From Zygnema cylindricum (taxonomy: Eukaryota; Streptophyta; Zygnematophyceae; Zygnematales; Zygnemataceae): a stretch of 64,000 bases of DNA. The DNA lies in assembly GCA_037447655.1 (NCBI GenBank), contig JBBHKE010002225.1, forward strand, positions 1 to 64,000, read 5' to 3'. A program made the position numbers and the translations under genes. Positions 46,222-57,580 of the stretch are shown here, piece after piece (position 1 is the stretch's first letter; each line of letters opens with the position of its first letter). A model generated the notes under the pieces. That model saw only the letters and a program-made list of their open reading frames with translations. It made no database searches and was not told where the DNA came from.

Positions 46222-46292
46222 GTGCCAGTGGTCTAGTGGTAGAATAGTAGCCTGCCACGGTACAGACCCGGGTTCGATTCCCGGCTGGCACA
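46222..46292 (+). tRNA. tRNA-Gly(GCC) with a mismatched anticodon stem
   Basis: A 71-nt gene almost identical to 44944-45014, with the normal glycine anticodon GCC at 46254-46256. The 5' anticodon stem reads GTAGC instead of GTACC, which puts a G opposite G60 of GGTAC and breaks one stem pair. A box, B box and acceptor stem are intact. The T-rich terminator is about 15 bp downstream. It is either a weakened gene or a decaying duplicate. Confidence 0.85.
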
Positions 46293-46449
46293 TCGTCAAG
46301 ACTTGGCTTTTGTTCGTTCCTGATCAAGCAGTGTCTGTCGTAACATGTAATTGGACAAAACAATCGTACGACTAATAATTGAGTCTGCGCTCTGCAGCTT
46401 GAAGAGCCGTCCGATGGACGCAAAGTATTTTATTTGTCAGTGTACAGTA

Positions 46450-46989
46450 CACCGCGCATCGTTATTAGTGTCAAAGTTTAAATTGTGTGTAAGTAAATAT
46501 ACCGTCATTGACGCTAATTAAGAATTTGAAAATTAAAAAAAAAAAGGTTTATTCTAATTTCAGTGTTAACGCTAATTTGGAACAGCAAAAATGGAAAAAT
46601 TTCTGTACAATTATATACATTATTATATGTATCCGTACAAAATATAAAAAATCGTACACCGTAGTGAAATTTAAATATCCGTACATGTCAGACTTATTTA
46701 CTATGTCAGACCAATCCCGTTTTTGTAGCGCACGTTCCTATGCGAACGCGTCCGATTTAAGTCATTTTTTGTAAAATTTTCAACTAAAAAGGTACATTTA
46801 TGTACGGTCTGACATCAACCGTACACCACACTATTTACATATTAATATACTTTCGTTCTGTACGCTAATTTGTACGGAACCTCAATTAACGTCAAGGGAA
46901 AATTAAAATCACGTATACTATTTTTGGAAAAAAAACAAAATTTTAAGAACCCAAATTAGTGACCTTGACACTAATAACGATGCGCGGTG
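46450..46989. mobile_element. 540-bp MITE with CACCGCGCATCGTTATTAGTG termini (copy 5)
   Basis: The inverted termini CACCGCGCATCGTTATTAGT are flanked by TA. Its left ~240 bp matches the start of the large element at 47547, including the TTTACCGTCATT and GGTTTATTCTAATTTC blocks. Its right ~260 bp matches the end at 62200-62470, including ACTAAAAAGGTAC-like, TTGTACGGAACCTCAATTA and GCGTATACTATTTTTGGAAA. It is therefore an internal-deletion derivative of that element or of a close relative. Confidence 0.9.
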
Positions 46990-46996
46990 TACAGTA

Positions 46997-47496
46997 CACC
47001 GCGAATCGTAATTAGAGTAAATTACTCTAATTCGGTCGCTCGAAATTTCGACTCTATCACATGAAATAGAGTAAATGATTCTAATTTTTTCATTTTCTAT
47101 TTAAGGTAAAGTTTAATTAGCGATTTTAATTCTAATATAGGTTCGTTTTAAATAGTGTGGAGTGCGGACGACCTCCGACCGTGCAAAATTGTACTTTTTT
47201 AAGTAAAAAAGTACCAATAGTGATTTAATACAGGCCGTTATCATGCAAATGCGTTTTAACAAACCTCGTAGTGCAAACGTCATAGTGACGATAAACTGTA
47301 CGTTTTGCCAAATTCTGTACGAATACCCTATTTACAGTAGAGGATATTAGCGTGCCAAATTAGAGTACTAAAATAAATTAGAGTAAACTTCATAGTTGAA
47401 AAAGCTCTATCACATAAATTAGCGTTAATTACTCTAATTTTTTTTTCTAGTTTTTGTACTCTAATTTTTTCATTACTCTAATTATGATTCGCGATG
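46997..47496. mobile_element. MITE with CACCGCGAATCGTAATTAG termini (copy 6)
   Basis: 500 bp, a close relative of 45250-45750. The left edge is separated from copy 5 only by TACAGTA. The right end is CGATTCGCGATG-like (two changes from consensus), followed by TA. Confidence 0.9.
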
Positions 47497-49315
47497 TAGT
47501 TTAAATTTTAAACTGTACGGTACACTTTAAGAGCAACTGGAATGTACACCGCGCATCGTTATTAGTGTCAAAGTTTAAACAGTGTGTAAGTAAATTTACC
47601 GTCATTAACGCTAATTAAGAATTTGAAAATAAAAAAAAAAAGGTTTATTCTAATTTCCGCGTTAACGCTAATTTGGGGACAGCAAAAATGGAATATTCTC
47701 CGTACGATTGTACACATTAATCTATGTAGCCGTACACAATCTTAAAAATTGTACGACGGCGCCAAATCGAGTATCCGTACCGATCAGACAATTTTACGGC
47801 GGTTACGTGTTAACGCTATATCACGTAACGTAACGTTTAATTTCTTTTTTTTTTGGTTTGACGTTTACGGAAATGGTTAACACGCCACGTCGTAGCTACA
47901 TGTAACTTGGACGTATGGCCGTAGTTCCGTTCGTCCTTATCTCATGTATTCTAATAACGTCCTTTTTGGGTGCTTTTATTAGAGTTAAGTATGCTAATAT
48001 GTGTCTTAATTGTAATAAGGGTGTTACCTCGTATGTCTTTCGGACGTCTCACCTATGTTAACGTCAACGTTGTTCCGTATTAACGTAAATGATGACACTA
48101 AAATGAACCAAAAAGTACATACCGACCAACCAAATAATAATTCACGTCACGTGATTGGTCGCCAAAGATTACACGTGTCGTATTTTTTATCCACAAAAAA
48201 CATAATGGCTTTTTTTAAGATGCATCAAAACACGTCTGTCTTGCCCGCTGCCTTTCCAAGAAAGATCTGTACATTCAATGAGCTGCCATGTTTTCTCACG
48301 CCTTTTCATGAAAAACGTCCATTGTCAACCACGTGCATACTCTTACGTTGAAAACTGACGCAAATTTTAAGACTTTCCCGCTCTCACCGTGTCGTTTTTA
48401 AAATGGAAATATTTGACTTTCAAACAAAATATTTGATTTAAATTTTTGAATGTTCAAATTTTTAGCAAGCATTTCCCTCTTTTTTTTCACAACAGATTCC
48501 CTTCCCCTTCTATATATACTTGTCGTTAACTCCAACAATGGCACTCTTTTCCTCCTTTCGTATCTACCTTCGTTGTTGCATTTATTTTTTGTTACTTCAT
48601 TTTTATCTTTCACAAGTTATCGTGACTATCTTAAGAAAATATGTGGCCCATTACCACATTTTTTGCGGCGAAAGCGAGAGCTCCCGTTGTATTTTTCCCA
48701 CCTCCGGTTGAGGAGGAGATGGAGTGGGGCGAGAAAGAGGGGGAGGGAGAGGCAGGTGAAGGGATGGGATCACCAAATGATGACACCCTCATGGAAGGCG
48801 GTGGGTCCGATTTCGGCTCACCCACAAATTCATCTCTGGACTCACCGCCAGACTCACCGCGTGTGGACCATGGTATGAGCTCGGTGGTGAGACGCAAGCT
48901 CCAATACGTGTCGGCAAAGGTTGCACGCGTTCGTGTAATCAATTAGATGATTGCGGATTATGATATAAACGGAAAGGAGTGTCTTATACCGAGGACCGTG
49001 AAAAGGTTTACGGAACACTCTACAGGCGAATATAATACAAGTAAGCATTACTAACTTTTTATTCTTACCTTATATGACTTTTTACGGCTGCTTACATTGT
49101 GTTTCTCAAATAGAATTCGCTTATATTGTGGCATTTTGTTTATCTACCTTTATGTGTTCGTTATAATTTATATTTATTTTTTCCACGCCCCCACCACATT
49201 TTCTTAATGTTGTTATGTTGGATCCTCCTACACCGTCGTGAAACACCGACGACAACGTCTCGTCGCTTGTGGTTATAATATACTAATATTGTTAGTAGGC
49301 GGCCACATTGAAGCT

Positions 49316-49750
49316 TCGACGCGTGGATGAAGAAATAGAACTGGCGACGACAATACGTCGTCACAACAATAAAAATTACAAACTACAATACGGAGCATAT
49401 TTTAATTATAAGTTTTTAGTTAGTACAATAAGTATGAACCTTTGTATGGGCGACGAGGCTTTATCTTTGTCCCATTCTTGGAATCGCGGAATCATTAAAG
49501 CGCGATATTTCTTTATTCACTTTCGTCGTCGCCATGTTGGATTATCCAAAAATATTAGGGACACGACGACTTTCCTTTGTCGCGGACCACGCGGTCTGTG
49601 AGTGTAATTTGCACGGTCTATGCCAATCTTGGAATCTTCTAAGCAGTGAACCGCGACAACTCTTAATTTTGTTTCTTCGTCACACTGTTGGATTGATCAA
49701 ATTGATTGGGGTAGCGACGACTTTGTGCCGTCGCGAACAACTCAATCTGT
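49316..49750 (+). repeat. Imperfect GCGACGA/TCGTCGC inverted motifs in transposase intron 1 (upstream set)
   Basis: Paired motifs include GGCGACGACAATACGTCGTC, GACACGACGACTTTCC...TTGTCGCG and GTAGCGACGACTTTGTGCCGTCGC. Similar, clearer arrays occur at 51990-52330 and 54548-54892. Confidence 0.6.
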
Positions 49751-49901
49751 AAGTATATTTCGAACGCATAAAATGCATTAAAACCTCATGCGTTATTTTT
49801 ACGTACGACCTGTCCTTTTTAAGACATACTCCTATATTCTCTCATCCTTTTGTGTAGCCGCCTCTTTTTCTTCATTTTTTTGTCACGTGTGGCTAATTTA
49901 C

Positions 49902-51859
49902 ATGGAGGGCAGCAGCCAGTCGTATAGGCGACAGCGTAGTGTCTTGCCGTATCGTCGTCGCTACCCTCCATTACCTCGGCGTAGTCTACGACGCCGGCCA
50001 ATAGTGCAAAGGGAAGAGGTACGAAGGGATGGAGTGGGAAGAGAAAGACCCACGAGGGAAAGGCAAACACCGAGGGGGGTAGAGAGGGAAAGAGATGTCC
50101 CGAAAACCGTGATAGGAGAAAGGGGTACCGTGGAGGAATTATCGAGAGAAAGGGAGGCAGCCACTTCCCTACAAATTGGTTGGGTGCCGCCGGAGGGGAG
50201 GGAGCGTGAAAAGGAGGTGAGAGAAGAGGTAGAGATGGAAGGATTGACACCGGTTGGGGGAGGAAGGGAAGAGTCAAATTTGGATGAGGTAGTAAAGGAG
50301 GGGATTTTACCGAAAGAGGTAAGGGTGCCGCCGGAGGGGAGGGAGCGTGAAAGGGAGGTGAGAGAAGAGGTAGAGATGGAAAGATTGACATCGGTTGGGG
50401 GAGGAAGGGAAGAGTCAAATTTGGATGAGGTAGCAAAAGAGGGGATTTTACCGGTGGAAGGAAGGGAGGAAAGAAGAGAATTGGTAAATGTGATGAGGGG
50501 GGAGGCGGTAAAAAGTGAGATGATTATGGGAGAAAATAATCCATTACAGGAAGAGGGTGGAAAGACGGTAATGGGTGTAGACGGGGAGGAGATAGAGGCG
50601 ACGGTAAAAGAGGGTGAGGGAAGTGAGGCGCGGGAAAAGGTAGAGATAAAATGAAAAAAAAAAATAATACTTCTTGATGAAGGCATCGAGGAGGAAAATG
50701 GTGGGGGTTTTAGGGAAGATAATTTGTTGAGTGAGGAGAGGGAGGGGAAGACAGAATTAGGAGAGGAAAGAAAGGGAGAGGAGGCGATGGTTGAAGAGGT
50801 TGGGTCGAGTGAGGATAGGGGAAGATTAGGTACAAATAGAAGGATAAATAAAATAAAATAATAGGCTTTTGTGAGACCGTGGAGGAGGAAGGAGTGGGTG
50901 GAGAGGCGAACGTCGACAAAGGTGGGGGGATTGACGCACGAAGAAAGATAGGTAGGAAAAAGGAGATAGCAAAGGGTAAGCGTAAAGTGAAAGATGACAA
51001 TGACGAATTATACGTCCCCTCGTTTTCGGATAGTGACGAGAGCATCGAGGATGGTGAAGAACCGCCGGAAGACAAGCGGGAACCCGAAATTTTGGAACCC
51101 ACCAACATCGTGGTGTGGAAAAATGAGGATGATCCCACCACCGAGGACGATCAAACCCCGGAAAGTGAGGAAAAACAACGTGAGGAGGAATTTGATGATG
51201 ACGACGACATGTTCGAAGCGCCTCCCACGCCGAATAGGGAGAGAGCCATTGTAATGGCTCCTCCGCATCCTCAACCTCCATACCCGGTTGAGCATCCCGA
51301 TTGGTGTTTTTCTCCTCCCACTGGAGGGGAGGAAATGGACACTTTCGTGCCTCGACCCGAACATTATATTCCGGTTGCCGAATGGCCGGAACACTGGAGG
51401 TATGGTGAACCGCGGCCCCTAAACTCGGAAGCGAGTCCTTTTCCGCAAATTCTCGACTTCCTCCCCGATGTCACCGCACATCCAACATGGTTGTTTATCT
51501 TGTTTGAGGACCGAGGCTCAACCTTTGCCCACATAAGGCAATTTGATCTGGCGGATCCTCGATTAACGTGGGTTGTTTGTGGGGAGGACAGTTTTTGGGT
51601 GAATGTCCCGGAGTTGCTACGTCATCATCATCCGTGGGATCCGCGGCTATAACACATCCTAAAATTTTGTCGAGTAACTCCCGAGGTACTTGCTCTCCGA
51701 GATGCTCGTACGACGATATTGCAAAAATGTCGCAATGTCAGAGTGCCACGCTCTCGCCTTTGGGAAATACAAAGGGGTCCACCACCGTTTAGGCCACCTT
51801 CACCTCCGAGAGGAGAGGATTTTCCTTTAATAATTGCGACACTCAACAAGAACAAATAA
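49902..51859 (+). pseudogene. Unknown accessory open reading frame inside transposase intron 1
   Basis: A same-strand series of open frames. 49902-50654 starts MEGSSQSYRRQRSVLPYRRR and is Arg/Glu-rich with a duplicated block of about 105-110 bp (VPPEGREREKEVREEVEM..., repeated once). 50879-51652 has an acidic region (PSFSDSDESIEDGEEPPEDK) and a more ordered end with HPDWCFSPPTGGEEMDTF, PTWLFILFEDRGSTFAHIRQ and TWVVCGEDSFWVNVPELL. A TAA at 51650-51652 is followed by 68 more open codons in the same frame. No family is recognised. The position between transposase exons 1 and 2 suggests an element-encoded accessory protein or a captured gene; the frame breaks suggest decay or unannotated introns. 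Confidence 0.45.
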
Positions 51860-51989
51860 GAGCGGATCGAGAGCAATTGACGAGGCTTACAAGGGCATTG
51901 TCGAATAAAAAAAAACGGTAATTGGTATGTATTTCTTTCTAAATCTTACTCCATTATATCACTTCCCATGTTTCAACCACTCACTTACT

Positions 51990-52332
51990 TGTTTAATGTC
52001 GTCGCTAAATCTTGAAATGGCTCCAAATACTTCAACCAGCGACAACCAACATTGGTCGCTAAATTTAGCGACAAATACAGGGCGTCGCTGAACCAAATTT
52101 TATTTGTAATATATATATATATATATATTATGAATTAGGACTGACATGTTTTTTTTTTTTTTTTCACTTGTGGTATGTTTGACATTGCGACATCTTCAAC
52201 TCGTTGCTGAATCAGCGACGACAATCTGTCGTCGCTGAATCTTGAAATGTCTCCAAATACTTGAACCAGCGACGAACAGCATTGGTCGCTGAATTTAGCG
52301 ACGTCTACAGGCCGTCGCTGAACCAAATTTAT
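51990..52332 (+). repeat. Direct repeat pair containing GTCGCTGAA hairpins in transposase intron 1
   Basis: Two copies of about 110 bp (about 51995-52100 and 52215-52330) share GTCGCTRAATCTTGAAATG, CTCCAAATACTT and ACCAGCGAC, plus the palindrome TTGGTCGCTRAATTTAGCGAC. A TA repeat and a poly-T run separate them. Confidence 0.85.
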
Positions 52333-54547
52333 TACGATATATGTATAATTTTTTTAAAGTGAATTATAACTGACAATTTTTTTTTTCTTTTATGTTTTTT
52401 TTTTTTTCTTTTATGTTTTTTTTTTTCCTTTCCTTTCGTTGCAGAATACCAAAAAGCAAGTCGGTGGTGGAAGGGACGGGTTGCGACATTGAGAGACATA
52501 CGGGCGACGAAACATACTTTGTCGTTTGCGGTATTTGGAAGAAGAAGTGTGGTGGTGACAAAAGCACTACCGGGTAGGGGAAGGAAAGAGTTTCCATGGG
52601 TCACAGCAGTGCACTCGGAGTTGGTGGAGGAGTTTACCGCTTCAAGAAGGCGGGTATGAAAATGCCACAAACCATTGTAGGGACCATGGCTGCTCATATC
52701 ATTAAACAAATGAAAGAGGAGAATGGGAGACTATTCGACGTTAATAAGGGTAAGGAGATTAAAATGAAAATGACAAAACGATGGACGCAATGGTTTTGCG
52801 AAAAACACAGTATTGTGACGAGGCCTCAAAAAGGAAAATTACAATTAAGCTCGGAAAAGGAGGAATACATCGAAAAAACAGTAGCATATAACATGGGCGA
52901 ATTAAAAAGAGGATTTTTATCGGGTAATTTTTTAGAACATTTGTATAACTCATTGCTGTATGCTGTAATATATGTTACATATGTATTATTCTAAATTTTG
53001 TTTTCTAAGGTTATAAATGCAAATAAGCGAATGAAAGTAGTTGCCCCAACCATCATACTTTTTTGTGTTGTGTTTTACTTACAATTTTATGTGTTATTGT
53101 GATTATAGGTCGCTACAACGAGGATCTAGTCGAAAACATGGACGAGACCCACATGATTGTAAATATGGATAACAAAAAGACGTTGGGTTTTCGCGCGGAC
53201 GAGGTGGTCAAATACGCGGATGTTGCCGGAGGTGGAGAGTCGATGACTTTGATGGTTCGACTCACGGGCGTAGTGAACGCCCGAATTGAATCTCCTATGT
53301 TAATCTTCGCCAACAAGCTCCGTTTTTATCCAATCAAGGGCATCCACGATGACATACCAAGTGTTTTTCTTTCCATAAGTGTTTTTTTCCTAGTAAATAT
53401 TGACGTTATTGTCAAACTTATTTTCCTTTGTACAAAACACCCAAAATATTAAATATGGGTTGATATGTTGTTTATATTGATTTCTCCCCAAACACTACTC
53501 GCCCTCTCTCTCCCTCCCTCACTCAATATCTTTTCCCACTCTCTTTTGTAGGAGTTTGTTACCGTACTGGGCCGAAAGGTTGGAACGACAAGACGGTCTT
53601 CCCACAATGGATCGCCGAACCGAGGTCATACTAAGGTGACCGTGATGGGCGTGAAAAGGTTATACTTGTGGACAACTGTGGCGGTCACAATATGTCCGAG
53701 GAATTAAACACCGCTTTACGCGCAAAGAGAACTACACTCCAATTTTTTCCTCCGTGTGCAACGCATTTAGTGCAACCTGCCGATTCATTTGTAATTTCTA
53801 AAATCAAAGAAGTGTGGTCAAAAAAATGGGAAGATTGGAAGATGAAGGGGGTAGAGAGCCACAAGTGGTCCTTACCTATAGGCCAAAAATGGTCAGGTAA
53901 GTTAGTTGGACCGGGTAAAGCCTTTTTCTTAAAGTTGGCACGTGATTCGATACGAGAGGTGAACAAAATGAAGGACAAAAATGGCATGGGATGGGCACGA
54001 AAGGCGACGATCCAGTATGGATTGTCATTAAAGGATGGCAAATGGGAGGAGAGCATGCTTACGCAAGATTTGCAAGTCATAATAATGAAATGGCGAAATC
54101 ATTTCGATGGCGACGAGGTGCCACCTCCATCGGCTCCCGCACGAGATTTACTCCAACTCCTTCGAGAGGTCGACATTCAAGATGATGAAGCCAGTCATGA
54201 CGAAGACTTAAAGGAATACAGTGATTATGAGGCACTTTTTAGAGAAGTGCTTTAATTAGGAGTGGCGGTATAATAGATTATGGGCCGTTTGCAAATCTTT
54301 TTACTAATATTGTGGATTTGTTTGTTATTTTTTTATGTTTTTTTTATAGGTTATAACAAATACTTTTCTTTTTCTGCAGTATGCAAAATACATCGTATTT
54401 CTTTCTTTGACGATGAATATTATCTATCCCTCTTTCATTTTTTTGTTTTCGTATTGTTTATGATACCTGAATGGCCAAAAATAAGGATGAAATTTATTTG
54501 TAGTGACGGTGTATAATCGTTTCTATGTTTGGATTATCATTCTTCCA

Positions 54548-54892
54548 TTCAGCGACGAGACAGTCTCGTCGCTGAGTACCATAAGATCTTGTTTTGACTC
54601 AGTGTTTGTGTTGAATGGTGAAAAATGTAGCATTCCATTCAGCATCGAGGAATTGTCATTGTTGATTGGCAGGATAGAAAAACATACCATTCAGCAACGA
54701 GACAATCTCGTCGCTGAGTACCATAAGATCTTGTTGCTGAGTACCATAAGATCTTGTTTTGACTCAGTGTTTGTGCTGAATGGTGAAAAATGAAGCATGC
54801 CATTCAGCACCGAGGAATTCTCGTCGTTGACTGGCAGAATACAAAAAAATACCATTCAGTGACGAGACAATCTCGTCGCTGAGTACCATAAG
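54548..54892 (+). repeat. Hairpin array ATTCAGCGACGAGACA...TCGTCGCTGAG downstream of the transposase
   Basis: Three near-perfect inverted motifs of the form CAGCGACGAGACAATCTCGT CGCTG occur at about 54549, 54692 and 54858. They are joined by repeated GAGTACCATAAGATCTTG and ACTCAGTGTTTGTG(T/C)TGAATGGTGAAAAATG blocks. They lie 290-640 bp past the transposase stop. Confidence 0.85.
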
Positions 54893-55393
54893 GGAGAGAG
54901 AGACAGAGAAAAAAAAAGAGAGATTGACTGAGATAAAATAAAAAATAAAATGAAAATAATGTGACAAATTCAAAAAAAAAGAGTGAGAAAAATAATCACA
55001 TATGTGACATTGAAAATAGTTAACAATGACCACGCACTTCAAGTGAATCGCTTAACACTAACAAAACACGTAGAATTAAAATCACAGCACCCGTCATTGC
55101 AACAACCTAAAATGAATAACAATTATAAAAATATTACATTAATACACTTGGAAATAAATTCAATCATTTTCGCCTTAGAATGACAAAGAGGTTCACCGTA
55201 AAAAAACTACAATATGTACAACCAACCTATTTTTCAAAATAAAATAAAATATTAGTCTACATCAACGAAATGTACATCGCCCATAAATTTTATCTTTTGA
55301 AACAAATGACATTCTAATAACCTCCTCTAACTCATGTAAAAATGTGTTTGGAAGTACTAATATTAAATGGAGTAAAGAAAACTCCATGACATT

Positions 55394-57318
55394 TGAAATT
55401 CTATGGGCTCCATTGTCCACATAATTCGCAGATCCAAAAGAAGCTAATCTAAATAGTGCGGACTCCAAGTTGATATAAACCCAAATGAATGATCCCTTGA
55501 CAATAAGAACCCCTATACACCTTCACCCGTGTGAAGAGAAGACCTTCTGTGGAATGCAAAGTTTGAATATGTGTTTTGGACAATATTCCCCACTTTGACT
55601 TTCCCACTGAATAAGTGCCACCCTGGCACGCGAAGACTCTGACCGACTACACCTTTGTGTAGCTTGGACTCCCGTAAGTCCGCAACAAAAAGAATCACTG
55701 AATTTGCTCACCCGAGCATTAATTTATGGTTGGTCAAAGATGACCTTTATAGTTACAAGTTCTCTTATAGAGAGGTACCTAAATATCACTAAGTCTTGGT
55801 CTGCCTACTCACGACTACCTACTACTAAAACCTAGTCCAATAGAAACACTATATAGTACAAGAAGGTACGATAGGCGATGTACTTATTGCACGGCCATTG
55901 TACAACATGGTCTACAAGGTGACATTTGCCAAATCGGGAGTCTTAATTCCTCCTCCCATCATCTCCGGTATCAAATAATGTGGCGCCACGTGGCACCGCG
56001 TGACGCTATCCTTAAAAGCCACCGAAAGCTTATTGTGGGTGGCGGCTGTAATGGTGGCGGTCTGATCAGTTGTATTTATTAGTGCTGGGTATCGGGTAAA
56101 TTCATATCGCGATAATCTCGATATTCGATGTATCGAATATCAGTCGAGGAGGATCCTCGATATATCGTACCGCGACCAACATAAATCATCGCGATACTTT
56201 TCGCGATATATAGGATTTTTTAAATTTAATATTTTTATTTTTTTAAATAATATATTATTTTAGCGAAAAAGTCAAATTGTCTAATACGCCACGTACGCCG
56301 TGATTTTCGTTCCGTGACTTTAACGTAGACGCCGCAAAATGTAACCGACAAAAAAGAACTAATTTTGAAATTCTAATGATTAATTATTTGGGGTATGGTT
56401 ACACGAAGAGGTTTCAGTAGTAGTACGGACAGCAAAATTTATGTATTACAGAGGCCTCGGGTACATCGCGTATCTTTTGTAAATAAGTTTTACATACGTG
56501 TTCTGATATGAGTGGTTCCACGTAAGGTGACAACCAAATCTCAAAAATCATCGAATATTTGAAAAATGACCTTTTTTTGTCTGAAAATTCGTACTTGCGT
56601 ATGACGTACGTGTACTTCACAAGTGTACCTCGTCAATGTACCTCACAGATCTTTTCACTCCGTTAACTTTCAGGAAAAAGCCGTATTTCTTTTCGGCAAA
56701 GATTTTACAGTCACTTTGTCCGAAGTCAAGAGACTATGAAAACCTGTGGGATTTTTTTTTTTTTTTTTTTAGCTTCGATAAATTGACGATACGATATATC
56801 GGCGATATATCGCAATAATTTGAAATTCGATATATCGAAGCGATATATCAATTATCAGGTAACTGAAATTCGATATATATCGAATATCGGCAAACGGTCC
56901 TCGATATCCAACACTGGTATTTATACGGCTTCGATTGGCTTCTATGCATGAATTGATTAATGCGCGTTTTCGTTAGTCTGCTGCGAATTAGTCATTTGGA
57001 TCAATAGATAAATATGCGTAAAACACATCACGTGTATCGTTTCGTTAGTGCTTTAATGGATACGGCGTGGGTCTACACCGTATATTGATGACCTCGGTTC
57101 AAATCCGGCCAGAGGCAGTATTTTGCTTAAACTAGTAAAATACCTTCTAATTCATTATGCCTCCTTCTAAATGACGTAGCAGCCATGGCCTGCCTTTGGT
57201 CCTCTCTTTCTCTCTCTTTGCATTTGAACTAAAATGTAGAAGTGAACTATTAATTACATTTTTTCAACACTCTATTTATTTTTCCAATACAGACCTAGAA
57301 AATACATAAATTTCAACA
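55394..57318 (-). repeat. 3' LTR of element H, interrupted by a hAT-type element
   Basis: It matches 59291-60385 from TGAAATTCTATGGG to ...ATTTCAACA, apart from the insertion at 56080-56916 with its target duplication. Confidence 0.9.
56080..56916. mobile_element. hAT-type non-autonomous element with 8-bp target duplication
   Basis: 837 bp starting TAGTGCTGGGTATCG and ending, in reverse complement, CAGTGTTGGATATCG. It is flanked by the exact 8-bp duplication GTATTTAT at 56072-56079 and 56917-56924. The uninterrupted LTR copy at about 59977-59995 shows the empty site (CTATTTATACGGC). The interior is rich in CGATATATCG-type words and has no transposase. Confidence 0.95.
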
Positions 57319-57580
57319 ATCCCCTTGTTTTCTAGTCTACCTACTTTTCAACACCCACTAAACACACAAATTATTTTTTTCTTTTTCTTTTTCTTATTTC
57401 TTTTCTCCTCATAAAACTTTAAATGAATACCTTCGTATTTAAAGAAATGTATTAGATGAGCTGAAATAATAATTGCATCACACATTTTATTTTGCATGCC
57501 ATTTTTCATAAATTCGAGAAAAGATTTTATCCACCTCGTCTCTTTTCCATCCACACTAAATCTAATTTCCCTCTTGGAAT

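Larger units (their letters stand above)
48641..54255 (+). pseudogene. DDE transposase (pogo/Tc1-mariner type), multi-exon, inactivated
   Basis: Exons inferred from splice sites are 48641-49040, 52445-52923, 53109-53360 and 53552-54255. Exon 1 has an acidic N-terminus, then KVARVRVIN, a TAG at 48944-48946, and DYDINGKECLIPRTVKRF. Exon 2 starts KYQKASRWWKGR and holds a CENP-B-like helix region, KRWTQWFCEKHSIVTR. Exon 3 has ENMDETHMIVNMDN with the first catalytic Asp at 53141. The last exon has VDNCGGHNMS (second Asp, 53671) and QPADSFVISKIKEVW (third Asp, 53782), giving 36 residues between the last two. Defects are the TAG in exon 1, a one-base loss near 52633-52636, and a TAA at 53632-53634. 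The start codon is a guess. The domain order fits pogo-like DDE_1 transposases. Confidence 0.8.

Noticed and set aside
49819-50686. Long minus-strand Ser/Pro/Leu frames opposite the nested open reading frame
   Set aside because: They are shadows of the purine-rich coding strand. The plus strand has the better domain-like segment downstream and the same orientation as the transposase.
57040-57115. Functional tRNA gene in the element H LTRs
   Set aside because: Only a T-arm-like element is convincing. No acceptor stem pairing or proper A box could be formed.
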